A stretch of 64,000 bases of DNA, from assembly GCF_003025555.1 (NCBI RefSeq), contig NZ_PYMH01000001.1, positions 992,001-1,056,000 of the forward strand, in the 5' to 3' direction. A program made the position numbers and the translations under genes. Source of the DNA: Photobacterium lutimaris (lineage in GTDB: Bacteria; Pseudomonadota; Gammaproteobacteria; Enterobacterales; Vibrionaceae). Below the pieces are notes generated by a model. The model saw only the letters and a program-made list of their open reading frames with translations. It searched no databases and had not been told where the DNA came from. Below are positions 15,247 through 23,062 of this stretch, piece by piece (positions within the stretch are counted from its first letter, which is position 1; each line of letters begins with the position of its first letter).

Positions 15247-17477
15247 TGCAAAAAATAACATGGCGAAAGATACCATCACCCCGCTTAAAACGGCTAAAGC
15301 TAACCTTTGGCCTACGTACCAAAATAACGTTAATAGCCTGCTTATTGCTGACATTGCCTTGGATTGGCTATAACTATATCCTCGAAATGGAAAAGCTCTT
15401 GCGCCAGGGCCAAGAGCAAACCTTAGTGGGAACTGCAAGGGCTGTCGCCACTGCGCTTAATGAACGCCCCAACCTATTTAGCGACCAAGCCAGTTTCTTG
15501 CAATCAGTGCAAAAAGGCCGTGATCTTTATGCGTACGAACTCGGCTCGGCAATAAAACTCGACGGTCAACTTAATGACTGGTCCGGTTATTCCGAACAAG
15601 TTGTGCATTACGGCAGAGAATACGTCCAGTTCAGTCGCCGGCCTTATCAACGCAGTAGCCTTCACTTCAACCATATGGTCGGAAAATACGATGGCTATTT
15701 GTATGCCTTGTTTGAAGTCAAAGACAACAAACCCGTCATGCGTCGCAGAGGTTCAGCAAGGGTTGATAGGAACGATCATCTGATCATCGCCATAACGACA
15801 CCCAACGGTGAATTTCATCGCTATGTAATTTCCGTCTATGAAGACGGATGGTTCAATGCCTGGCGGATCAATGGGGACATTACTCAGCCAGCCGACTTAG
15901 AACTAGAAAGCCAGATTCAAGGGTATTGGCATACCACTGACAATGGCTACAACATTGAATTACGCCTTCCTCTGAACATGCTGGGCAGCAAGTTGGGGTT
16001 TGCGTTTTATGATGTCAATAACACCAGCAACCGAGAAATCGACACGATTATTGGTACCTCAAACACCAACCAACTGAGCAAACTGGGTACCGTACTCATT
16101 CCCTCTCCAGAGATTGAGAATATCCTCAAAGGGATGGGACATACCAGTTCGCGCATTTGGGTTATAGATAGACACCAGCGGATCTTAGCTCAAACCGGTG
16201 ATATTCAAGAGTCCAACGGTGTGTGGTCATCATCCGTCAAATATGGCGATGAAACAGACTCTTGGTGGACTACGCTAGAACAAAAATGGCTTCACCCGCT
16301 GTATTATCGCTATTTGATAAAGGAACCAACCGCATTTCACGATACGCTCAAAGATGCGGCCAACGTTAAGGGTGTACACATATCACAAGCCCTACAGGGC
16401 CGAGGATATTCACTCTGGCGTCGTTCAAATGACGGAAAGGCAATGATTTTAGCGGCAGCCTACCCCATTTGGTTAGATGACAACGTAATGGGGGCCGTTG
16501 TCGCTGAAGAATCAACCATCGGTATTCAAACGTTACGAAACCGCGCCCTTGAAAAATTACTCAATGCACTCATCGCCATTATTGTGGTTGGTACGCTAAC
16601 ACTGTTTTTGTTTGCCTCCAATATATCAAGGAGGGTGAGAAAACTGCGTAACGAAGCTGAACACGCCATTGATAGCCAAGGAAAAATTCAGCACACCATT
16701 ACGGCATCAACAGAAAGTGATGAAATTGGCGACTTAAGCCGGAGCTTGGCGGGCATGGTCAGTCGACTGAGTCAGTATAACCATTACCTAGAAAACCTCT
16801 CGTCGCGCTTGTCCCACGAATTGCGTACACCGGTTGCCGTTGTTCGTTCTTCTATCGAAAACCTGTCGATGCAAGAACAAGATGAAGATTCTAAACGCTA
16901 CATTGAACGCGCTCATGAGGGCATCCAACGTCTGAACACCATTCTGTCGAGCATGACTGAAGCCACCCGTATAGAACAAAGTCTGCAGGGTGCAGAAAAG
17001 GAAGTTTTCCCTCTCAATGAGCTGGTTGAAGGCTGTATGCAAGGGTATCAGATGGCCTATAAGAACCATCGCTTCAACGTCGATACAGGCAACGCACCTG
17101 TCATGGTTGATGGTGCACCGGATTATCTAGCACAGATGCTCGACAAACTGATTTCAAACGCTGTTGACTTTAGCCTGGATGAGCAACCCATCGAGGTGAC
17201 ACTGTCACAAGTGGCTTCTCAAGCTTGCTTGATAGTCAGTAATAAAGGCCCGTTGCTTCCGGACGATATGAATGATCAGCTACTGAACTCTATGGTTTCT
17301 GTTCGAACTCAAAGCCAACAAAGTAAACCTCACTTAGGGCTTGGGTTGTTCATTGCACGCTTGATCACTGATTATCATCAAGGAAAGATTCTGCTTAGAA
17401 ATCGAGAAGATAAACAGGGTGTTGAAGTTTGCGTCACGCTTGCTGTTGCGACGCTAGAAGGAGCATCAAAAAGCTAG
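15246..17477 (+). CDS. pdsS: Sensor histidine kinase PdsS of the proteobacterial sortase system
   Basis: A 743-residue membrane kinase: N-terminal helix (about 24-42), a large periplasmic domain of nearly 390 residues, a second helix (about 437-456), HAMP linker, HisKA domain with phospho-accepting His524 (RLSHELRTPVAVVRSS), and an HATPase domain (MLDKLISNAVDFS, LGLGLFIARLI). The long periplasmic domain, including a beta-rich segment around LDGQLNDWSGYSEQV that recalls a carbohydrate-binding fold, is typical of the PdsS family and is presumably the signal-sensing part. It starts inside the pdsR stop codon. Its C-terminal end overlaps a small convergent frame by a few bases. Confidence 0.88.
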   Translation: MQKITWRKIPSPRLKRLKLTFGLRTKITLIACLLLTLPWIGYNYILEMEKLLRQGQEQTLVGTARAVATALNERPNLFSDQASFLQSVQKGRDLYAYELGSAIKLDGQLNDWSGYSEQVVHYGREYVQFSRRPYQRSSLHFNHMVGKYDGYLYALFEVKDNKPVMRRRGSARVDRNDHLIIAITTPNGEFHRYVISVYEDGWFNAWRINGDITQPADLELESQIQGYWHTTDNGYNIELRLPLNMLGSKLGFAFYDVNNTSNREIDTIIGTSNTNQLSKLGTVLIPSPEIENILKGMGHTSSRIWVIDRHQRILAQTGDIQESNGVWSSSVKYGDETDSWWTTLEQKWLHPLYYRYLIKEPTAFHDTLKDAANVKGVHISQALQGRGYSLWRRSNDGKAMILAAAYPIWLDDNVMGAVVAEESTIGIQTLRNRALEKLLNALIAIIVVGTLTLFLFASNISRRVRKLRNEAEHAIDSQGKIQHTITASTESDEIGDLSRSLAGMVSRLSQYNHYLENLSSRLSHELRTPVAVVRSSIENLSMQEQDEDSKRYIERAHEGIQRLNTILSSMTEATRIEQSLQGAEKEVFPLNELVEGCMQGYQMAYKNHRFNVDTGNAPVMVDGAPDYLAQMLDKLISNAVDFSLDEQPIEVTLSQVASQACLIVSNKGPLLPDDMNDQLLNSMVSVRTQSQQSKPHLGLGLFIARLITDYHQGKILLRNREDKQGVEVCVTLAVATLEGASKS

Positions 17478-17626
17478 GCCATAACCGCAGCGGTAAACAA
17501 ACCTATTGCCGCTGCTATTGCTACGATCGCTAACAGAATCTCGAATAACATTTCTCGCATATTTAATTGCTCACGAACAAACAATGGAAACTTAGTCAAA
17601 TATTGCCGCATAACCATAAAACTCAT
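17474..17626 (-). CDS. Possible small single-span membrane protein
   Basis: A 50-codon frame convergent with pdsS. It reads MSFMVMRQYLTKFPLFVREQ and continues with NMREMLFE and a strongly hydrophobic C-terminal helix (ILLAIVAIAAAIGLFTAAVMA). Several in-frame ATGs exist. The innermost, before REMLFE, has GTGAG about nine bases upstream and would give a 28-residue protein that is mostly membrane helix. The clean helix argues for a real small membrane protein, but the ribosome sites are weak. Confidence 0.4.
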   Translation of the reverse strand: MSFMVMRQYLTKFPLFVREQLNMREMLFEILLAIVAIAAAIGLFTAAVMA

Positions 17627-18011
17627 AAGGATAAATAAAAGCAGAATTGATTCATCAAAGTAATGAAGAATAAAACAGCTGTCATTAGTTAATTAATTTA
17701 CCCTAGTTATATTACGCCTCTCGGCTAAATATAAGCTGAACAGTTAAATGACGGAACATTGATTTTTCTGTTCCCAAAAAACAGAAAAAAACACAAGGCA
17801 TTGTTTTTAAAAACTTAAATCAAACCGACATCAGTACAATCAAAATAGTGCGAATAGCGCCAGTAAAAAACACAAATAAATCACACACCCAGACAGCTTT
17901 CATTCAGCAAGCCTTAAGTCAAAAATTAGAGTTCACAAACACTTTCAATCAATCGAAAAAAATAATTTATAGCGTCAACAATTAATATCTATCAACACAA
18001 CAATTAAAACC
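17627..18011. other. AT-rich intergenic region
   Basis: 385 bases of A+T-rich sequence with several homopolymeric A runs. It would hold the promoter of the small frame at 17474-17626 and the 3' end of the gene at 18012. No other feature can be supported. Confidence 0.35.
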
Positions 18012-18311
18012 TTAATTTTTTTCAATCAATACCTCACTGTTATTCTTCTCTTTCGACCAAGCTTTGTTGTTCACACCATTCGCCTTAGCAAACATTTCCT
18101 GCTCTTTTTGCTCTATGGCTTTGTATTGGTTTTCACAGACAGAACGCGTGACCTGGTCTGTACCATAAGAAGTCATGCAACGTTCCATATACTCATCGAA
18201 CCCCATTAGGAAAGATTCAGCCGAGACACTAAAGGAGGTCGCCATCATCAAAGCAACAAAACAGACTGGAATCTTGTGGAAATAAGCCTCGTGGACGTTA
18301 CAATTCTTCAT
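18012..18311 (-). CDS. Small secreted or periplasmic protein, unknown function
   Basis: A 99-residue protein with a signal peptide (about 1-31, ending ATSFSVSA-ESF) and a mature part containing two cysteines (YMERCMTSYGTDQVTRSVCENQY) that could form a disulphide. The tail is charged and Lys/Asn-rich. The frame is open 36 codons further upstream, but the ATG at 18311 directly follows a strong ribosome site (GAGGTTGAT) and gives a proper signal peptide. It lies 80 bases beyond the gcvT terminator and is probably transcribed separately. The family is not recognised. Confidence 0.6.
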   Translation of the reverse strand: MKNCNVHEAYFHKIPVCFVALMMATSFSVSAESFLMGFDEYMERCMTSYGTDQVTRSVCENQYKAIEQKEQEMFAKANGVNNKAWSKEKNNSEVLIEKN

Positions 18312-18390
18312 ATCAACCTCAGCTGTATTGGCAGCGCTATACCTATAGCAAAGATGATTTCTGAGTATTTTTCCAACCAGACTTTGAGAC

Positions 18391-18416
18391 AAAAAAAGGA
18401 GCCTGCTAGGCTCCTT
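18391..18416 (-). terminator. Terminator of gcvT
   Basis: The nine-base stem AAGGAGCCT/AGGCTCCTT with loop GCT is followed on the minus strand by a run of T residues (18391-18397), 56 bases after the gcvT stop. Confidence 0.9.
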
Positions 18417-18471
18417 CATTAATCGATTAAAAACTATCGCTACATCAATTGATTACTGATATAGCCATTAG

Positions 18472-19590
18472 TTAGCCACGGTAATAGTTTTGTGGAACAA
18501 ATGGCATTTTTTCGACTGTCATCGGTAATTTTTTTCCTCGAACTTCAGCGAAAATTTCAGTACCAATAACAGCAAGATCCGTTTGAACGTAACCCATTGC
18601 TACTGGTGCTCCTTTTGTTGGGCCAAAAGTACCTGACGTAACGATACCGATTTCATTGTCATCGACATCAAATAGCTTGCTGCCTTCGCGCACAGGGGCT
18701 TTCGATTTACCCACCAAACCAATTCGCTTGCGAACAACGTCTTTGGTTTTGATCTGCTCAAGAATAATATCAGCACCAGGGAAACCGCCTGCACGCTCAC
18801 CGTCTGCACGGCGAGGCTTGCTAATACCCCAGAGCAGGCTACCTTCTACCGGTGTCGTTGTTGAATCGATATCATGACCGTATAAGCATAAACCACACTC
18901 AAGACGGAGTGAATCACGTGCGCCAAGGCCAATCCATTCCACTTCATCTTGACCCAATAATTCGCGAGCCAGCTCTTCAGCGTTGTTGGCAGGCACAGAG
19001 ATCTCATAGCCGTCTTCACCGGTGTAGCCTGATCGGCTTACCAAACACTCAACGCCTAATAGCTCAACCTTGGCCGCATCCATGAAGACCATGTCACTAA
19101 CAGCAGGGTTTAAGCGTGCCAATACCGCAGCGGCTTTCGGCCCTTGCAGCGCTAACAGAGCTCGGTCCTCAATGATTTCCATTGTGACGTTTTCAGGTAG
19201 GTGAGCTTGGATGTGTGCGATGTCTTGATCTTTACATGCAGCGTTAACAACAACGAACAAGTGATCACCAAAGTTGGTCACCATCAAATCGTCGAGAATA
19301 CCCCCCTGCTCATTAGTAAAGAAAGCGTAGCGCTGTTTGCCTGCCGGAAGGTCAATAATGTCAACAGGAACTAGCGACTCTATTACTTTTGCAGCATCTT
19401 CACCATGTAGGCGCAATTGCCCCATGTGTGACACATCAAAAAGACCAGCCGACTCACGGCAATGGATATGTTCTTTACGTACACCCAACGCATACTGAAC
19501 GGGCATATCATAGCCAGCAAAAGGAACCATCTTGGCGCCCATTTCAATGTGTAGTGCGTGCAGTGGTGTTACCAGTAATTCTTGTGACAT
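18472..19590 (-). CDS. gcvT: Aminomethyltransferase, glycine cleavage T protein
   Basis: A 372-residue T protein of the glycine cleavage system. It moves the aminomethyl carbon from lipoyl-GcvH to tetrahydrofolate, giving 5,10-methylene-THF and ammonia. Family landmarks are MVPFAGYDMPVQY near the N-terminus, ESAGLFDVSHMGQ, YTGEDGYEISVP, GLGARDSLRLECGLCLYGHD, and the C-terminal barrel segment GIVTSGTFGPTKGAPVAMGYV. Length is normal. It is alone on the minus strand, away from glyA-gcvH-gcvP, with the XRE-cupin regulator gene upstream in the same direction. A palindrome related to those upstream of the regulator and glyA lies about 75 bases before its start. Confidence 0.96.
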   Translation of the reverse strand: MSQELLVTPLHALHIEMGAKMVPFAGYDMPVQYALGVRKEHIHCRESAGLFDVSHMGQLRLHGEDAAKVIESLVPVDIIDLPAGKQRYAFFTNEQGGILDDLMVTNFGDHLFVVVNAACKDQDIAHIQAHLPENVTMEIIEDRALLALQGPKAAAVLARLNPAVSDMVFMDAAKVELLGVECLVSRSGYTGEDGYEISVPANNAEELARELLGQDEVEWIGLGARDSLRLECGLCLYGHDIDSTTTPVEGSLLWGISKPRRADGERAGGFPGADIILEQIKTKDVVRKRIGLVGKSKAPVREGSKLFDVDDNEIGIVTSGTFGPTKGAPVAMGYVQTDLAVIGTEIFAEVRGKKLPMTVEKMPFVPQNYYRG

Positions 19591-19662
19591 ACGATTTTAC
19601 TCCATACACCGCGAGCAAAGCGGCGATACTCCATATCAGCTGTTACAACCATGTTAGACATG

Positions 19663-19678
19663 GTTTCTTATAGTAAAC
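19663..19678. promoter_or_regulatory. Candidate operator upstream of gcvT
   Basis: The 16-base element GTTTCTTATAGTAAAC matches 12 of 16 positions of the perfect palindrome GTTTCCAAAAGGAAAC found between the regulator gene and glyA. It lies 73-88 bases before the gcvT start codon. It is probably a binding site for the XRE-cupin regulator encoded next door (inference). Confidence 0.5.
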
Positions 19679-19760
19679 AAAGTTTCCTATCATTCAATCG
19701 TGCTACATCACACATTTGGATCACAGGCAAAAGTTTCTAAAATTAACATTTCCTCAAAGT

Positions 19761-19789
19761 AAGAAGAGGCTATGCCTTAGCCTCTTCTT
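19761..19789 (-). terminator. Strong hairpin between the regulator gene and gcvT
   Basis: The twelve-base stem AAGAAGAGGCTA/TAGCCTCTTCTT with a five-base loop lies 156 bases past the stop of the XRE-cupin gene and 171 bases before gcvT. There is no long T-tract on either side. It likely separates the two transcription units. An attenuation role for gcvT is possible but unsupported. Confidence 0.55.
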
Positions 19790-19944
19790 GCTACTTGCGG
19801 CATACCAATTGTTAAAACCATCAATAGCTTTAACAATCAGGACTTCGGTATGTATTTCTCGCGATGCCCATTCAACAAAGCTCAAGCAAAAGATAGTTAA
19901 TGGACTAAACAAATATTGCCTACCCCCTCAGGTTACACCGTCAC

Positions 19945-20580
19945 CTACGAGGCGGTAACCCACAATATCAAGGCATCATCGTCACTGACAGAAGTCAGCA
20001 TGTGCCCCATATTGGCATCGTAATATACTGAGTCACCTGGATTTAATGTGACCGGCTCATAAAACTCAGAATAGAATGTGATATCACCTTCCAGTACCAA
20101 CAAAAACTCTTCTCCGTCATGGCGGATCCAATCGCCGTAGTCTTCAAAAGCCCGTGCTCTCACCTTTGACTTAAAAGGCATCATTTTTTTGTTGGTTAGC
20201 TGTGTTGCCAGAAGTTCATGTTCATAAGTCGTTGTCGGATGCGGCTTACCTTGCTCGTTTCGAGTAATATCCCTGCGACCCGTTGCTTTCAACTGCTTAG
20301 GAGGTGCGAAAAGTTGTGGAATATCAATCTCTAATCCACCAGCCAGTTTTTGCATCGCCTGAAAAGTGGGTGAGATTTGCTCGTTTTCAATTTTTGACAA
20401 CGTCGAGCGAGCCAGTCCGGTACGCTTGCTTGCCTCTTCAAGAGTCAGGCCATGAGAAACCCTAATCTCCTTGAGCCTCTTTCCTAATTTCATTGGCTCA
20501 ATTTTGTCTGCTTTTTCAGACTCGAACTCTTTTACGACGGTCATTGATGGGTATACATCAACCTGCTGTTCGTCACTCAT
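19945..20580 (-). CDS. XRE-family regulator with C-terminal cupin domain
   Basis: A 211-residue regulator with an N-terminal helix-turn-helix of the Cro/CI type (about 28-85: LGKRLKEIRVSHGLTLEEASKRTGLARSTLSKIENEQISPTF) and a C-terminal cupin (about 135-208: DWIRHDGEEFLLVLEGDITFYSEFYEPVTLNPGDSVYYDANMGHML). Cupin domains of such regulators bind small molecules or metals. Its location between gcvT and glyA-gcvH-gcvP, together with three copies of a palindromic element at these promoters, suggests that it controls glycine catabolism in response to glycine or a related compound. The same gene order exists in other Vibrionaceae as far as I recall. Ligand and sign of regulation are unknown. Confidence 0.85.
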   Translation of the reverse strand: MSDEQQVDVYPSMTVVKEFESEKADKIEPMKLGKRLKEIRVSHGLTLEEASKRTGLARSTLSKIENEQISPTFQAMQKLAGGLEIDIPQLFAPPKQLKATGRRDITRNEQGKPHPTTTYEHELLATQLTNKKMMPFKSKVRARAFEDYGDWIRHDGEEFLLVLEGDITFYSEFYEPVTLNPGDSVYYDANMGHMLTSVSDDDALILWVTAS

Positions 20581-20680
20581 TACTTCCCTCCCTGGTAACG
20601 ACGTTCATTTCATTCTGGCATAGCGGTGGGGAAACATAAAAGCGCATCGGCAATAAAAATATGACCAATGCATCATATTT

Positions 20681-20704
20681 GAAATTTAGTTTCCAAAAGG
20701 AAAC
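20681..20704. promoter_or_regulatory. Candidate operator 1 between regulator gene and glyA
   Basis: A perfect palindrome GTTTCCAAAAGGAAAC (20689-20704) is preceded by GAAATTTA, 101-124 bases upstream of the XRE-cupin start codon. Its whole 24-base context recurs at 20897-20921 with two mismatches and one inserted base. This is consistent with autoregulation. Confidence 0.6.
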
Positions 20705-20896
20705 AGGCTATTTTTCAAGCAAACCATTCAATAGATTTTGCTCTATTAAGTACACACTCATCCGAAGTACACACATAGTTGTAAATGTGTTGTAGAACGT
20801 CTCAACCCCTTACCCCATAAGGATTGACATACAATTTTAACCTTTCCGCCACACTTAAGATGACGTATTCTTTAGAAAAACGTTAACACAATATTA
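20705..20896. other. Part of the 568-base divergent promoter region
   Basis: The spacer between the two candidate operators in the region 20581-21148 between the regulator gene and glyA. It is A+T-rich with no reading frame. I looked for a glycine riboswitch here and upstream of gcvT and found no match to its conserved core. Confidence 0.35.
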
Positions 20897-20921
20897 GAAA
20901 TTTAATTTGCAAAAGGCAAAC
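20897..20921. promoter_or_regulatory. Candidate operator 2 upstream of glyA
   Basis: GAAATTTA followed by ATTTGCAAAAGGCAAAC is a near copy of the element at 20681-20704. It lies 228-252 bases before the glyA start codon, a position suited to control of glyA-gcvH-gcvP if the promoter lies nearby. The remaining bases to 21148 show no gene. Confidence 0.55.
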
Positions 20922-21148
20922 GTTTGCGTAAAATTATGAGCATTAAAATACATGAAGTTCCACTATTGGAAATAATCGTTTAATCGGCTATCTATAGTAA
21001 GGCATGTTATGTAGTTGTTAGGTTGTCACGCTGCTCAATGCTTATGACGATACATACAACGTATAACAAGGACTATCCATAACAACGATATACGCTTTGG
21101 CTCAGAACAAGGAATACCTTTAAGAGCGCGATTAGAGGATAACGTGAA

Positions 21149-22444
21149 ATGAAAGCTGCATACCAAAACCATGATTTAGACGTCTTCTTCTCAACCCACC
21201 TTGCAGAGGTTGATGGTGCTGTAAACGCTGGCATTACTGCCGAATTGACACGCCAGAACCAGCAGATTGAACTGATTGCATCCGAGAACATTGTGTCTAA
21301 AGCGGTCATGCAAGCCCAAGGCAGTTGTCTAACCAACAAATATGCCGAAGGTTATGCAGGACGTCGTTACTACGGTGGTTGTGAACATGTCGACGAAGTA
21401 GAACGCATCGCCATTGCTCGCGCCAAGCAGCTTTTCCAGTGTGAGTACGTGAATGTCCAGCCTCACTCAGGCGCACAAGCCAACGGTGCCGTGATGCTGG
21501 CCCTGCTTCAACCAGGTGACACTATCTTAGGTATGTCACTAGATGCGGGAGGCCACCTAACCCACGGTGCACGCCCTGCTCTATCTGGCAAGTGGTTTGA
21601 TGCTGTTCAATATGGTGTCGACAAAGAGACTTGCGAAATTGATTACGAGCAAGTGCGTCAGATTGCTATCGAAAGCCAGCCAAAAATGATCATTGCTGGT
21701 GGCTCGGCTATTCCTCGCCAGATTGATTTTGCCAAGTTCCGTGCCATTGCCGATGAAGTTGGCGCATACCTGATGGTGGATATGGCCCATATCGCTGGCC
21801 TTATCGCTGCTGGCGAGCACCCTAGCCCCATTCCTCATGCCCACGTTATTACGACAACGACACACAAAACGTTGCGAGGTCCGCGTGGCGGCATGATCTT
21901 GACCAACCACGAAGACATTAATAAAAAGATTAATTCAGCTGTTTTCCCTGGCCTTCAAGGCGGCCCGCTAATGCACGTTATCGCGGGTAAGGCTGTGGCA
22001 CTCGGTGAAGCACTAGAACCAGAATTTAAGTTATATATCAAGAATGTGATCAACAACGCGAAAGTCTTGGCGGAAGTCCTGCAAGCTCGCGGTTGCGACA
22101 TTGTAACTAACGGTACCGACACCCACCTGATGCTTGTAGACCTGCGCCCGAAAGGCCTAAAAGGTAACCAAGCAGAAGAAGCACTTGAGCGTGCCGGCAT
22201 CACATGTAACAAAAACGGTATACCTTTCGATCCTGAGAAACCGATGGTGACATCCGGTATTCGCTTGGGTACACCAGCAGGCACAAGCCGAGGCTTTGGT
22301 GCCGATGAATTTAAACAAATTGGTCAATGGATTGGCGATGTGCTTGACGGTTTGGCAGTAAATCCCGAGGACAACAGCGCCGTGGAACAGACAGTGAAGC
22401 AACAAGTTCAGAAGCTTTGCAGCCGCTTCCCTCTTTACCAATAA
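21149..22444 (+). CDS. glyA: Serine hydroxymethyltransferase
   Basis: A 431-residue PLP enzyme interconverting serine plus THF with glycine plus methylene-THF. The Schiff-base lysine is Lys240 in [16 protein letters not shown]. Other landmarks are [44 protein letters not shown] near the N-terminus, the [11 protein letters not shown] motif, and the C-terminal [16 protein letters not shown]. Length is slightly over the usual 417-420 because of an N-terminal extension ([15 protein letters not shown]). It heads the glyA-gcvH-gcvP run, so it probably acts catabolically, combining the methylene-THF from glycine cleavage with a second glycine to make serine. The main biosynthetic glyA is expected elsewhere. 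Confidence 0.96.
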   Translation: MKAAYQNHDLDVFFSTHLAEVDGAVNAGITAELTRQNQQIELIASENIVSKAVMQAQGSCLTNKYAEGYAGRRYYGGCEHVDEVERIAIARAKQLFQCEYVNVQPHSGAQANGAVMLALLQPGDTILGMSLDAGGHLTHGARPALSGKWFDAVQYGVDKETCEIDYEQVRQIAIESQPKMIIAGGSAIPRQIDFAKFRAIADEVGAYLMVDMAHIAGLIAAGEHPSPIPHAHVITTTTHKTLRGPRGGMILTNHEDINKKINSAVFPGLQGGPLMHVIAGKAVALGEALEPEFKLYIKNVINNAKVLAEVLQARGCDIVTNGTDTHLMLVDLRPKGLKGNQAEEALERAGITCNKNGIPFDPEKPMVTSGIRLGTPAGTSRGFGADEFKQIGQWIGDVLDGLAVNPEDNSAVEQTVKQQVQKLCSRFPLYQ

Positions 22445-22488
22445 GTTAATAAGTAAATCTGTTTTTTGACCTCGTTTTTTGACATAGC

Positions 22489-22506
22489 GGCCGGCAATGA
22501 CCGGCC
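22489..22506 (+). other. GC-rich hairpin between glyA and gcvH
   Basis: The six-base GC stem GGCCGG/CCGGCC with loop CAATGA lies in the 111-base glyA-gcvH gap, preceded by two direct copies of GTTTTTTGAC. It has no T-tract, so it is more likely an mRNA-stability or partial-termination structure than a full terminator. Confidence 0.45.
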
Positions 22507-22555
22507 ACTGAAACAACTAATAAAATCTGCGGAAAGATTGCGCAAGGAGTTTTAA

Positions 22556-22936
22556 ATGGAAAATACACTGAAGTTCGCTGAAAGCCACGAGTGGGTTCGA
22601 GACAATGGTGACGGTACTATCACTATGGGGATCTCAAACCATGCTCAGGGCCTTCTAGGTGATGTTGTATTTGTTGACCTACCAGAAGTTGGCGACTCTA
22701 CAGAGGCTGGCGAGTCTTTCTCTCTTGTTGAGTCAGTCAAAGCCGCATCTGATATCTACGCACCGGTTACAGGCGAGATTGTTGAAATCAACGAAGAGCT
22801 GGAAGACAGCCCAGAGCTTGTAAACGAAGAACCGTACGAAGGCGGCTGGATTGCTAAAATCAAGGTTCAGGATGTAGAGGAACTCTCCAACCTGATCGAC
22901 GGTGAAAAATACCTCGCGACCATCGACGAAGACTAA
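22556..22936 (+). CDS. gcvH: Glycine cleavage system H protein
   Basis: The 126-residue lipoyl carrier of the glycine cleavage system. The lipoylated lysine is Lys62 in [19 protein letters not shown]. It shuttles the aminomethyl intermediate between GcvP, GcvT and lipoamide dehydrogenase. It begins [14 protein letters not shown], typical of the family, and its length is normal. The start is fixed by AAGGAG seven bases upstream. It is the second gene of glyA-gcvH-gcvP. Confidence 0.97.
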   Translation: MENTLKFAESHEWVRDNGDGTITMGISNHAQGLLGDVVFVDLPEVGDSTEAGESFSLVESVKAASDIYAPVTGEIVEINEELEDSPELVNEEPYEGGWIAKIKVQDVEELSNLIDGEKYLATIDED

Positions 22937-22943
22937 TTGAGTC

Positions 22944-22973
22944 GGGCTTTCAGGTGAAATAACCTGAAGGCCC
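22944..22973 (+). other. Strong hairpin between gcvH and gcvP
   Basis: The twelve-base stem GGGCTTTCAGGT/ACCTGAAGGCCC (one G-T wobble) with loop GAAATA begins seven bases after the gcvH stop and lacks a T-tract. It probably lowers read-through or protects the upstream glyA-gcvH message, as gcvH product is needed in excess over gcvP (inference). Confidence 0.5.
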
Positions 22974-23062
22974 TCATCATATGTAATAGCTCAACTACTC
23001 GATGACCATAAACTATTGCAATACGCTCAATGCAATAGGTAGTAACTGTTCAGGAAAGAACC

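Noticed and set aside
19591..21148. Glycine riboswitch upstream of gcvT or glyA
   Set aside because: I searched both leaders for the conserved core and found no match on the proper strand. Known Vibrio examples may precede other genes.
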